Source: RYN-230 sp963814645
GTDB lineage: Bacteria; Actinomycetota; Actinomycetes; Streptosporangiales; Streptosporangiaceae
Reading direction: 5' to 3'
Assembly (NCBI GenBank): GCA_963814645.1
Contig: CAWFDX010000004.1
Span: 310,001 to 374,000 of the forward strand
Length of the DNA: 64,000 bases
Part shown: positions 1 to 7,962 of the stretch, in pieces
How positions within the stretch are numbered: the stretch's first letter is position 1
Layout: each line of letters opens with the position of its first letter
Notes under the pieces: model-generated
Databases searched by the model: none
What the model saw: the letters and a program-made list of their open reading frames with translations, nothing else
What the model was told of the DNA's origin: nothing
Position numbers and translations under genes: made by a program

Positions 1-375
1 GAACCGGTTCAGCGCGGCGGCGCCGGCCGCGATGAACGCGCCGCGCAGCAGCAGGGCCAGCCCGATGCCGATCAGCAGCACCCGGCTGCGCAGCCGGGGC
101 GGCACCGCGGACCGGCCGATCAGCAGCACGAACACGAACAGGTTGTCCAGGGACAGGCTGTACTCGGTGAGCCAGCCGGCGAAGAACTGGCTGGACGCCC
201 GCGCCCCGGCGGTGGCGGCCACGGCCGCACCGAACAGCGCGCCCAGCGCGACGATGCCCGCCGTGCACAGCGCCGCCTCGGCCAGCCCGGGTTCCCGGCC
301 GCGCCGGGTGCTGACGATCAGGTCGGTCACGGCCACCGCGACCACGACGCCGAGAGCCACACCCCACAGCCACAT
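1..375 (-). CDS. TerC/Alx-family integral membrane protein (N-terminal part, runs off window start)
   Basis: The reverse strand encodes 125 residues beginning MWLWGVALGVVVAVAVTDL and continuing past the window edge. Hydrophobic segments alternate with short loops, and the stretch SLSLDNLFVFVLLIGR matches the conserved acidic motif of TerC/Alx proteins, which are implicated in metal (manganese) export and tellurite resistance. The ATG at 375 is the only standard start in the open frame below the in-frame stop at 427-429. No strong ribosome binding site is visible. The upstream site-2 protease gene ends 41 bp before it on the same strand, so the two may be co-transcribed. The C-terminal part of the family cannot be checked here. 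Confidence 0.8.
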   Translation of the reverse strand, partial: MWLWGVALGVVVAVAVTDLIVSTRRGREPGLAEAALCTAGIVALGALFGAAVAATAGARASSQFFAGWLTEYSLSLDNLFVFVLLIGRSAVPPRLRSRVLLIGIGLALLLRGAFIAAGAAALNRF

Positions 376-416
376 CGGAACGGGCAGGGTGTGGATCGGC
401 GAGGTCGCGGCGGCGG

Positions 417-1667
417 TCAGCCGAGCTCACCTCCCGGGCCCGGGGGTGCGGCGCGGCGGGCGCCAAGCTGCGCGGCCCGGGTGAAGTCGGCCGGGGTGAG
501 CACCCCGGCCAGTTCGCCATCCGCGCCGAGGACCAGGACGTGCCCGCCGGTGTACATGGCCGCCGGGACGGCCGGACGGACGTTCAGCCGGGCGCGCAGG
601 GTGGTGAGCGACTCGTCGGGTGTGGTGAAGACCAGGTGGTCCACCGGGGTGGCGGCCTGGGAGAGCCGGGTCACCGGGCGGCGGCCGCGCGGCACCGCGC
701 TCAGCTGGCTCCGGGTGACCAGGCCGGTGAGCTGGCCGTCGAAGTCCCGGACGGCGAACGCGGTGGTCCCGGGCGGGGCCGGGGCCAGGCCGAGTTCGCT
801 GTCGCCCTCCAGGAACGACTGGACGCTCTGCCAGCCGCGGGCGACCGGGGCCGGCTGGCTGGCAGGCAGGATGTCCCGGACCCGCAGGCCGGCCAGCGCG
901 GCCGATGTCATCGCCTGGCCGGCCCCGGCCCGGGACGCGGTGATCATCAAGATGCCGAGCAGCGCGGCCCAGACCCCGGCCACATGGTGCAGCGCGACCG
1001 CGGTGATCCCGGCGGCGGTCAGGATCGCTCCGGTGACCTGGCCGAACCGGGCCGCGATGAGGATCGCGCGAGTGGGATCGCCCGAGCGCGCCCACGCTAG
1101 CACTCGGACGATCCGCCCGCCGTCCAGCCCGGCGGCGGGAATCAGGTTGGCCACGGTGAGCAGGCCGTTGATCCAGATCGAGGCCGCGGCCACGGTGGCC
1201 AGCAGCAGCGTGCCGGTGCGCGCCGGGCCACCCAGCGCGACCAGCGCGGCCAGGCTGAGCGCGGCCAGCAGCAGGCTGACCAGCGGCCCGGCCACGGCCA
1301 CCTGCCACTGCGCCCGGGCGCTGGGCAGCTCGGCCCGGCCGTGGCCGACGCCGCCGAGGAAACCGACGGTGGCCTCGACCCGGCCCCGGTACCGGCGGAG
1401 CACGACCGCGTGCCCAAGCTCATGGGCGATGAGGCTGACCAGCAGGATGACGACCACGGCCGCGGTGGCGGTGAGGTAGCTGCCCACCGGCTTGCCCGGT
1501 GCCACCGCGGGCAGGATCAGCGCGCTGGCCCCCGCAGCCAGCACGCCGAGCAGGTATCCGCCGGTGGTCACCCGGACGTGGACGCCAGCCCCCTGGTAGC
1601 GTCCCCGGCCGGCTGGATCTGGAGATGACTGAGCAGGGGCATCGGCCGGCGGGCGGATCATTGTCAC
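417..1667 (-). CDS. Site-2 protease family (M50) metalloprotease with C-terminal CBS region
   Basis: A 416-residue membrane protein. The zinc motif HELGH lies at residues 82-86 inside a hydrophobic helix, and the second M50 motif (N174, P177, DGG at 182-184) follows, so both metal-binding elements are present. The C-terminal third resembles a CBS pair, as in the mycobacterial Rv2625c-type proteases. Such enzymes cut substrates within the membrane; the substrate here is unknown. GTG at 1667 has a GAGGAGA ribosome binding site 6 bp upstream; an ATG two codons later is the alternative. The gene diverges from the PucR regulator at 1817. Confidence 0.88.
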   Translation of the reverse strand: MTMIRPPADAPAQSSPDPAGRGRYQGAGVHVRVTTGGYLLGVLAAGASALILPAVAPGKPVGSYLTATAAVVVILLVSLIAHELGHAVVLRRYRGRVEATVGFLGGVGHGRAELPSARAQWQVAVAGPLVSLLLAALSLAALVALGGPARTGTLLLATVAAASIWINGLLTVANLIPAAGLDGGRIVRVLAWARSGDPTRAILIAARFGQVTGAILTAAGITAVALHHVAGVWAALLGILMITASRAGAGQAMTSAALAGLRVRDILPASQPAPVARGWQSVQSFLEGDSELGLAPAPPGTTAFAVRDFDGQLTGLVTRSQLSAVPRGRRPVTRLSQAATPVDHLVFTTPDESLTTLRARLNVRPAVPAAMYTGGHVLVLGADGELAGVLTPADFTRAAQLGARRAAPPGPGGELG

Positions 1668-1703
1668 TGCGCTCTCCTCGGCGGCCGGCCCTCGTTATTG
1701 GCC

Positions 1704-1713
1704 GGTCATGACC
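1704..1713. promoter_or_regulatory. Perfect palindrome in divergent intergenic region
   Basis: GGTCATGACC is a perfect 10-bp palindrome in the 149-bp gap between the divergent site-2 protease (start 1667) and PucR-type regulator (start 1817). It lies where an operator for either gene would be expected. No -10/-35 elements are obvious. Assignment as a regulator site is inference. Confidence 0.3.
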
Positions 1714-1816
1714 ACTATCCATTGCCGGGTAGCCCTAGTCAGCCGCCCAATCCGGCTAACATCACCGGGGAAGATTGCCGCTTCCCGGCAACCACTTACC
1801 CCGGAGGGCCAGACCG

Positions 1817-3016
1817 GTGAGCCACCGAGACAGCCGCCCGCATGCCGCTGACCAGGCGGAATCCCCCGACCTCGAGGCAATCGCCCAGGCGGCCAGCCGG
1901 GAGGCGGGCGGGGTGCCGCCAGATCTGCTCGGCGACTACCTGCCGGCCGTGCTGGACGCCGCCCGGACCGGGCGCCGGCTGGCCGCCGCCGAGCTGGCCA
2001 GGTATGGCCGGTCGGGGGAGCGGGCCGCGGAGAGCGGGGTGGCGCTGCGCGGCCTGGTTGACCTGTACCTGTCGGCGACCTGGCGGCTGTGGCGTGAACT
2101 GCCCGGCCTGGCCGACCCGCGGGCGGCCGGGCTCGGCGTGCTGCACGCGGCCGACGACGCGGTCGCGGCGGCGGCCGAGGGCTTCGAGCGGGCCCACTTG
2201 TCCATCGCCCGCCGTGAGGAGGCAGAGCGCCTCGAGTTCGTGGACGACCTGCTGTCCGGCCGGGCCGCCGCCGACCTGCTGACCCGGGGCGAGCGGCTGG
2301 GCCTGCGGCTGGCCGGCCCGCATCAGGTGGTGCTGGCCGGGTACGCGCCCGGGGTCACCGCGACCCGGCCGCTGGGCAAGGACATTGACCGGCTGGTCGC
2401 AGACGCGGCCGCCCCGTCGCCGTCGCTGACCGTGACCCGCGGCGGCCGGCTGGTGGCGGTGACCGGGGTGAGCGATGGCGGTGAGGCCGGCCGGGTCGCG
2501 GTCGCCCTGGTTCGTGCGCTCACCCGGGGGCGGCCGGATCAGGCCGGCGACGATCCGCGGCCGTGGCGGGTGGCGTTCGGCCGGCCCTACCCCGGGCCGG
2601 GCGGCGTCCGCCGGTCCTATGACGAGGCGGTCAACGCGCTCGACGTGGCGCAGCGGCTCGGCATGCCCGACCCGGTGGTGGACGCCGCCGACCTGCTCGT
2701 CTACCAGGTGCTGCTGCGCGACCGGCCGGCCATCACCGATCTGGTCGGCGCGCTGCTCACCCCGCTGGCCGGGGCGCGCGGCGGCGCCGCCCCGCTCCTC
2801 GAGACGCTGCAGGAGTACTACGCGAGCGGCGGGGTGGCCGCCGAGGCGGCCCGGCGGCTGCACCTGTCGGTGCGCGCGGTGACCTACCGGCTGGCCCGGG
2901 TCAGGCAACTCACCGGGCACGACCCGGCCGACCCGGCCCAGGGCCTGGCCCTGCGGGTCGCCGTCATCGGGGCTCGGATGCTCGACTGGCCCGCCGTCCC
3001 GCTGGAAACCGGCTAG
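1817..3016 (+). CDS. PucR/CdaR-type helix-turn-helix transcriptional regulator
   Basis: A protein of 399 residues. The C-terminal 60 residues carry the PucR-type helix-turn-helix, with AEAARRLHLSVRAVTYRLARV followed by a short tail, as in PucR/CdaR regulators; the central part fits the GGDEF-like domain of this group. The GTG at 1817 is chosen over an ATG at 1775 because GGAGG at 1803-1807 sits at the right distance. The effector is unknown. It diverges from the protease gene, and its 3' end overlaps the convergent MFS gene by 4 bp. A second regulator of the same family lies at 13387. Confidence 0.85.
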   Translation: MSHRDSRPHAADQAESPDLEAIAQAASREAGGVPPDLLGDYLPAVLDAARTGRRLAAAELARYGRSGERAAESGVALRGLVDLYLSATWRLWRELPGLADPRAAGLGVLHAADDAVAAAAEGFERAHLSIARREEAERLEFVDDLLSGRAAADLLTRGERLGLRLAGPHQVVLAGYAPGVTATRPLGKDIDRLVADAAAPSPSLTVTRGGRLVAVTGVSDGGEAGRVAVALVRALTRGRPDQAGDDPRPWRVAFGRPYPGPGGVRRSYDEAVNALDVAQRLGMPDPVVDAADLLVYQVLLRDRPAITDLVGALLTPLAGARGGAAPLLETLQEYYASGGVAAEAARRLHLSVRAVTYRLARVRQLTGHDPADPAQGLALRVAVIGARMLDWPAVPLETG

Positions 3017-4248
3017 GCGCCGGTGGCGGTGGACAGAACGGCGACTCCGGCTGCGGCCTTCCGCTCCCGCGACGCGGCCGGGACCGCGGCGAGGATCAGC
3101 ACGCCGCAGAGCGCGAACGCCGCCGGGTAGCCGGTGTGCACGCAGATCAGGCCGAAGACGGCCGGGCCGGCGCCGTACCCGGCGTCGTAGGCGAAGTTCC
3201 ACAGCGCACTGGCCTTGGCCTCGGGCAGTCGCTCGATCAGCAGCGCGAACGTCGCGTTCTCGATCACCCCGAACCCGGCGCCGAACAGCACCATGCCCGC
3301 GAACAGCGCCACGACCGAGCCCAGCAGCATCATCGTGGCCATGCCGAGCGCCGCCACCACGAGCGCCGGGATGAGCGGGCGGGCGTGACCGTGCCGGTCG
3401 GCGAGCCGGCCAGCCTGCCAGCGGCTGAACGTGGCCGCGATCGCCTGGACGAGCAGGGCGGCCGAGCAGAGGTTGCTCGGGATCCCGTTTGCGAGCGGCA
3501 GGAACGAGTCGAGCACACCGGCCGCGATGGTCGCGGCGGCGAAGATCAGCGGCAGCCGCGCTGTGCTCGCCAGCCGCCTGCGGCGGGTGCCCGCCATCCG
3601 CCCGCGGCGGGTGCCCGGCGTCCGCTCCGGGTGAGTGGCCTGCCGTGCCTCGCGCCCGCGCGGCAGCCAGCGGATGGCTACCAGCGGCAGCAGGCCCGCG
3701 GCGGCGGCCAAGGCCGCCGCGACGGCGGCCAGGTGGTGCCCGGCGAGCCAGACCCCGGCCGGCAGCGCGACGACGGCCGGGACACCCGCGACGACGCCGA
3801 GCAGGCCGAGCCCTTCGCCGCGCCGGCCGGGGGGCAGCAGCCTGGCGGTGAGCGCACCGGTGGTCACGCCGCACAACCCGAACCCGAGGCCGCGCACAAA
3901 GCTGACGCCCACCATGACGGCCTGGGGCTCAGGCGCGAGCAGGGCCAAGGCCGGCACGCCGAGCAGCACCGCTCCGGCCGCGAGCACGGTCCGGTAGCCG
4001 AACCGCCTGATCGCTGCCGCCGCCGCGGCCTCGGCGGCCACGGTGCCAAGCAGCAGCGACCCGGTCATCAGTCCAGCGCCCGAGCTGCCGGCGCCGGCCG
4101 CCGCGGCCAGCATCGGCATCACCGACAGCAGCAGAAAGAAGCTGGTGAGCGAACTGAACTCGGCCAGGAACGTGGCTGCCAGCGGCACGCTGAGGAGCCG
4201 GGCGGCCGGAACCGCGCGACCAGGCTGCGTCTGCGTCAAGGTGCTCAT
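3013..4248 (-). CDS. MFS transporter
   Basis: A 411-residue protein with about twelve hydrophobic segments and the basic central loop (rich in R, T and G, around residues 190-220) that divides the two six-helix halves of major facilitator transporters. The ATG at 4248 is preferred to one ten codons earlier. It is divergent from the MocR-type regulator at 4296, only 47 bp away. MocR proteins commonly control the adjacent transporter, so this is its probable target. The substrate cannot be read from the sequence; a drug, amino acid or pyridoxine-related compound are all possible. Confidence 0.85.
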   Translation of the reverse strand: MSTLTQTQPGRAVPAARLLSVPLAATFLAEFSSLTSFFLLLSVMPMLAAAAGAGSSGAGLMTGSLLLGTVAAEAAAAAAIRRFGYRTVLAAGAVLLGVPALALLAPEPQAVMVGVSFVRGLGFGLCGVTTGALTARLLPPGRRGEGLGLLGVVAGVPAVVALPAGVWLAGHHLAAVAAALAAAAGLLPLVAIRWLPRGREARQATHPERTPGTRRGRMAGTRRRRLASTARLPLIFAAATIAAGVLDSFLPLANGIPSNLCSAALLVQAIAATFSRWQAGRLADRHGHARPLIPALVVAALGMATMMLLGSVVALFAGMVLFGAGFGVIENATFALLIERLPEAKASALWNFAYDAGYGAGPAVFGLICVHTGYPAAFALCGVLILAAVPAASRERKAAAGVAVLSTATGA

Positions 4249-4284
4249 AGCAACGACGCTAGGAGCCAGCCGGCCCACTGATAA

Positions 4285-4313
4285 GGTCCAATTTCATGAC
4301 GATTGATTGGTCC
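4285..4313. promoter_or_regulatory. Candidate MocR operator
   Basis: GGTCCAAT at 4285-4292 and ATTGGTCC at 4306-4313 form an inverted repeat with one mismatch, centred 21 bp apart (two helical turns). It spans the start codon of the MocR-type gene and faces the MFS promoter. This placement fits autorepression and control of the transporter. Inference only. Confidence 0.35.
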
Positions 4314-5750
4314 GGTTTGGGCCCAGGGCTGATGGTCAGGCTCGACCGCTCGGCCAGCCAGCCACTGCGCGACCAGCTGGAGGCGAGCCTGCGCGAGGCG
4401 ATCAGGGACGGCAGGCTTCTCGCCGGGGAACGCCTGCCGTCATCCCGGGAGCTGGCCCGCACGCTCGGCGTCTCCCGCGGCATGGTGCAGGAGTGCTACG
4501 GGCAGTTGCTGGCCGAGGGGTATCTGACCAGCCGCACCGGGTCCGCCACCCGGGTCGCCGGCATCAGCGGCCAGCAGGCCGGTGGCCGGCCCCCGGCCAG
4601 CCTGGCCACCGTCTCGCCCGCACCGCCCGGCCAGCTCCAGGAACCGGCGCTGATCGCGGACTTCCGGCTCGGCGTGCCGGACCTGTCCAGCTTCCCGCGT
4701 ACCGACTGGGCCTGGGCGATCAAGCAGGCGTGCACCCGGGCCGCCACCGCTGACCTGGGATATGGCGACCCGCGGGGCAGCCTCGAACTGCGCGAGGTCC
4801 TCGCCGGTTACCTGCGGAGAGTACGGGCAGCTGCCGCCAGCCCGGCGCAGATGATCATCAGCACCGGCTTTGCGCAGGGCGTCAACCTGGTCCTGCACGC
4901 CCTGGCCCGGCAGGGCAGCGTGACGCGCGTGGCCTTCGAGGACCCCGGCTACGGCAGCGCGCAGGTGGACGAGACGGTCCGCGCGGCGCTGGGGATGGGC
5001 ATCGACGTCAGCTACCTGCCGGTTGACGAGCAAGGCCTCGTGGTCGGCGAGCTGGCGGCCAGCGGCGCCCAGGCCGTCGTGGTCACCCCGGCACACCAGT
5101 CACCCACCGGGGTGGTCTTGTCCCCGCTACGGCGGCACGCCCTGACCGACTGGGCGCGGCGCACCGGCGGGTACGTGATCGAGGACGACTACGACTCGGA
5201 GTTCCGCTACGACAAAGAACCCGTCGGCGCGCTGCAGGGGCTGGCCCCGGGACAGGTCTTCCTGCTCGGCACCGTCAGCAAGGCCCTGGCGCCCGCGGTC
5301 CGCCTCGGCTGGGTCCACGCGCCGTCAGCACTGGCCGCCGACATCGCCGCGGAGAAGGAGATGAGCGATCGCGGCTCGTGCCTGCTGGACCAGCTCGCCC
5401 TGGCCACCCTGCTCACAACCGGCCGGTACGACCGCCACCTGCGCCGGATGCGGGCCGTCTACGCCGCCCGCCGCGCGGCGCTGATCGGCGCGTTCGCCCG
5501 GCATGTCCCCGGGGTCCGGCTCACCGGGCTGGCCGCGGGATTCCACGCGGTCGCGCCCCTGCCGCCCGGTGCTGACGAGACGGCGGTGGTCGCCGCGGCG
5601 CTTGACCGGCGGATCGGGCTGCACGGCATGGGCGGCTACCGCGGCGATCCTGATGCCACGGCACCCCCGGCGCTGGTGATGGGCTTCGGCGACGTCCGCG
5701 ACCGGGTCATCGAACCCGCCATCGCGGCCGTCGCCGACTTGCTCAGCTGA
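4296..5750 (+). CDS. MocR/PdxR-type regulator: GntR winged helix fused to aminotransferase class I domain
   Basis: A 484-residue protein. Residues about 15-80 form a GntR winged helix (RLPSSRELARTLGVSRGMVQ). Residues 120-480 form a PLP-dependent aminotransferase fold, with VIEDDYDSEFRYD and the Schiff-base lysine region GTVSKALAP both intact. These regulators sense PLP or a PLP-amine adduct and often control vitamin B6, GABA or transporter genes. There is no Shine-Dalgarno sequence before ATG 4296, so the mRNA may be leaderless. The gene diverges from the MFS transporter and ends 7 bp before the convergent thioredoxin gene. Confidence 0.9.
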   Translation: MTIDWSGLGPGLMVRLDRSASQPLRDQLEASLREAIRDGRLLAGERLPSSRELARTLGVSRGMVQECYGQLLAEGYLTSRTGSATRVAGISGQQAGGRPPASLATVSPAPPGQLQEPALIADFRLGVPDLSSFPRTDWAWAIKQACTRAATADLGYGDPRGSLELREVLAGYLRRVRAAAASPAQMIISTGFAQGVNLVLHALARQGSVTRVAFEDPGYGSAQVDETVRAALGMGIDVSYLPVDEQGLVVGELAASGAQAVVVTPAHQSPTGVVLSPLRRHALTDWARRTGGYVIEDDYDSEFRYDKEPVGALQGLAPGQVFLLGTVSKALAPAVRLGWVHAPSALAADIAAEKEMSDRGSCLLDQLALATLLTTGRYDRHLRRMRAVYAARRAALIGAFARHVPGVRLTGLAAGFHAVAPLPPGADETAVVAAALDRRIGLHGMGGYRGDPDATAPPALVMGFGDVRDRVIEPAIAAVADLLS

Positions 5751-5757
5751 ACGGGCC

Positions 5758-6195
5758 TTAGCTGACCTGCTCCTGGGCCTGCGCCCCGGCCTGGTCCTCA
5801 GCCGGGGCCTGGTCCCCGGCCTGGTCCTCGTCGCCGGCCTGGTCCTTGGCCAGGCTGGCCCGGACCTCATCCATGTCCAGCTCCTGGGCCTTGGTGATCA
5901 GCTCTTCCAGCGCCGGCTCGGGCAGTGCGCCGGGCTGGGCGTAAAGCACCACGTTGTCCCGGATGATCATCAGGGTCGGGATGGACGAGATGCCGAAGGC
6001 CTGCGCCAGGTCCGTCTGGGCGTCCGTGTCCACCTTGCCGAACACCGCGTCCTGGTACTTCTCCGACGCGCGCTCGAAGATCGGCCCGAACATCCGGCAC
6101 GGCCCGCACCAGGATGCCCAGAAGTCCACCAGGACCATGTCCGCGCTGCCGACTACGGACTCGAAGTTCTCGCCCGTAAGCTCGACCGTCGCCAT
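5758..6195 (-). CDS. trxA: Thioredoxin with long acidic/Gln-rich tail
   Basis: A 145-residue protein with the WCGPC redox site (C30, C33), an N-terminal beta-alpha-beta fold, and the cis-proline region SSIPTLMII. It reduces protein disulfides in the cytoplasm. The last 35 residues after about 110 are a low-complexity run rich in A, Q, D, E and G, absent from ordinary 105-110 residue thioredoxins. RBS GAGGAGA precedes ATG 6195. Two adjacent inverted repeats lie upstream at 6222-6249, which may regulate it. The gene lies downstream of the LOG gene on the same strand. Confidence 0.93.
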   Translation of the reverse strand: MATVELTGENFESVVGSADMVLVDFWASWCGPCRMFGPIFERASEKYQDAVFGKVDTDAQTDLAQAFGISSIPTLMIIRDNVVLYAQPGALPEPALEELITKAQELDMDEVRASLAKDQAGDEDQAGDQAPAEDQAGAQAQEQVS

Positions 6196-6211
6196 GGAAT
6201 CTCTCCTCGTC

Positions 6212-6982
6212 TCACCAGGTGTCCCACGGTGGGATACCCGCCAGGGTATGCAACCAGAGGGGGTGGCAGCGCATTCCCGGGGCTACCCCTAGTAGCCAGC
6301 TTCGCCCGCCAGTTATGCCCGATGCGGCAATTCCCGCCGCTTTGTTACCGGTTTGCCGGGTTATCCGACCCGCGCCGGGGTGGATGTCGGTGCCGTCGGC
6401 GTCCATCCACTTGACGGCGGCGCCGGGCTCGGGGCGCCAGCGGGCCATGGTGGCCAGCAGCGGCTCCGGGTCGGCGCCGGCCAGGATCATCTCCCGGTGC
6501 CCGGGCCGCAGGAACCGCTCGGCCACCGCGTGGTCCAGGAAACGGAGCAGGTCGTCGTAGTAGCCGAGCACGTTCAGCAGCCCGGCCGGCTTGGCGTGCA
6601 GCCCAAGCTGGGACCAGGTGACGACCTCGGCGAACTCCTCCAGCGTGCCGATCCCGCCGGGCAGCGCGATGAAGCCGTCGGCCAGCGACGCCATGGTCGC
6701 CTTCCGCTCGTGCATGGAGCCGACCACGCGCAGGTCGGCCAGCCCGGGGTGGGCGACCTCGGCCGCTACCAGCTGGGCCGGGATGACCCCGGTGATCTCG
6801 CCACCGGCGGCCAGCACCGCGTCGGCCAGCGCGCCCATCGTGCCCACGTGGGCGCCGCCGTAGACGACCCGGATCCCGCGCCCGGCCAGCAGGCGGCCCA
6901 GCGCGGCCGCGGCCGCCTGGTACTCCGGGCGGCGGCCCGGGTTGGACCCGCAGAACACGCAGACCGAGCGCAGCCCAGCCAT
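6212..6982 (-). CDS. LOG-family / TIGR00730 Rossmann-fold protein
   Basis: A 256-residue protein with PGGIGTLEE at 108-116, the active-site motif of the lysine-decarboxylase-like LOG family, and the N-terminal VCVFCGSNPG. Characterised members release cytokinin base from riboside 5'-monophosphate. Typical members end near residue 190. Here the frame runs on for about 60 residues through sequence that is also the trxA promoter, so the C-terminus may be an artefact or a lost stop. It sits 11 bp downstream of the YbjQ-type gene, in the same orientation, suggesting an operon. Confidence 0.82.
   Translation of the reverse strand: MAGLRSVCVFCGSNPGRRPEYQAAAAALGRLLAGRGIRVVYGGAHVGTMGALADAVLAAGGEITGVIPAQLVAAEVAHPGLADLRVVGSMHERKATMASLADGFIALPGGIGTLEEFAEVVTWSQLGLHAKPAGLLNVLGYYDDLLRFLDHAVAERFLRPGHREMILAGADPEPLLATMARWRPEPGAAVKWMDADGTDIHPGAGRITRQTGNKAAGIAASGITGGRSWLLGVAPGMRCHPLWLHTLAGIPPWDTW
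6222..6249. promoter_or_regulatory. Paired inverted repeats in thioredoxin promoter region
   Basis: Two perfect inverted repeats abut: TCCCACGGTGGGA at 6222-6234 (arms of 6, spacer of 1) and ATACCCGCCAGGGTAT at 6234-6249 (arms of 6, spacer of 4). They lie 27-54 bp upstream of the trxA start. On the trxA strand the second contains GGGTAT, resembling a stress-sigma -10 element, but no proper -35 was found at standard spacing. They look like operators. Confidence 0.45.
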
Positions 6983-6993
6983 CCGGGCCCCGG

Positions 6994-7854
6994 TCAGTTG
7001 TCCAGGCCCAGGGTGAACGTGGGCTTGGGGGTGGTCGAGGGCAGCCGGTGCTCGTCGGACAGGCGGCGGATCGCGGTGCCGGTGGCCAGGAACTCGGTGG
7101 CGTGCTCACCCCAGACGTGGTTGGACACGGCCACGTTCACCCCGACGATGCCGGACGCCTGGGCCTGCGACGCCTCGGTCTGCATCCGGACCAGGGCCAG
7201 CTCGCGGGCCTCGTACACGCCCTGGGTGAACTGGATCATCTCCTGGTTGCGCCCGGCCTGGCGCAGCGACTGCATGGCCGACTGGTGCGCGATGTGGTAC
7301 ACGCAGGTGCCCAGCACGAACGCCACTGGCACCGCGCCCGACGCGAGCAGCCGGAAGAAGTCCTGGCCGGACAGATCGGAGGTGAACGACCGGCCGTCCG
7401 GCGCCCGGTGCACGCCCTCCGCCGCACCCTGCAGCCCGGGCAGCGCGCGGACCGCGGTGCCGGTAGCCACGAACTCCAGCACCTCCTGGCCCCAGGCGTA
7501 CATCTGCATCCGCAGCAAGACGCCGACGACACCGTCCGCGCCGAGATGGTCCGCTTCCGCCCGCATCCGGGCCATGGCCAGCTCACGGGCGTTGTACATG
7601 GCCTGGGTCAGCGTCTGCAGCTCGGCGTTCTGTGACCAGCGGCCGATCTGCAGGCCAACGTGGTAGATGGACGAGCCCACCACGAAGCCGAGCGGCTCGA
7701 ACCCGGCCTCACCGAGCAGTGCGTATTCGGATACCGACAGGTCGGAGGTGAACACCCCGCCCTTCTCGGCGCCCGCGGTGTGCGCCAGCCTGGTGTCCGC
7801 GGCCTCCGGCTCCCAGGTCTGTGCGTCGTTCGAACTACTGCCGAACAAGGGCAT
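6994..7854 (-). CDS. Tandem YbjQ-like (UPF0145, heavy-metal-binding-domain) protein
   Basis: A 286-residue protein made of two similar halves: residues 30-135 and 150-260. Each begins with FTSDLS, continues through a G-S/T-x-Y-H segment, then a Y-x-A-R-E-L-A-x-x-R-M helix and a G-V-x-G-V strand, and ends with E-F-x-A-T-G-T-A. This is the YbjQ fold duplicated in one chain; function is unknown, although the family has been called heavy-metal-binding. RBS GGGAGGA precedes ATG 7854. It is the first gene of a likely operon with the LOG gene. Confidence 0.8.
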   Translation of the reverse strand: MPLFGSSSNDAQTWEPEAADTRLAHTAGAEKGGVFTSDLSVSEYALLGEAGFEPLGFVVGSSIYHVGLQIGRWSQNAELQTLTQAMYNARELAMARMRAEADHLGADGVVGVLLRMQMYAWGQEVLEFVATGTAVRALPGLQGAAEGVHRAPDGRSFTSDLSGQDFFRLLASGAVPVAFVLGTCVYHIAHQSAMQSLRQAGRNQEMIQFTQGVYEARELALVRMQTEASQAQASGIVGVNVAVSNHVWGEHATEFLATGTAIRRLSDEHRLPSTTPKPTFTLGLDN

Positions 7855-7962
7855 GGTTCCTCCCGTAGCAACGGTGCCGCCGGGTGGCTGGTACCGGGCT
7901 CAGCGTAGTCCCGGCCGCCGGCCGGTGAGATGATCGGTTGCCCGTGGGCGGGGGAGAACTGG

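Noticed and set aside
1704..1740. A DosR-type dormancy box upstream of the site-2 protease
   Set aside because: The dyad GGTCATGACC lacks the GGGAC core of DosR sites; only a weak similarity to the trxA region (CCCTAGT-AGCC) is present.
1796..3874. A 692-residue minus-strand open frame over the PucR and MFS genes
   Set aside because: Composition (R, P, G, A runs) and lack of domains mark it as a shadow of the high-GC genes on the other strand and frame.
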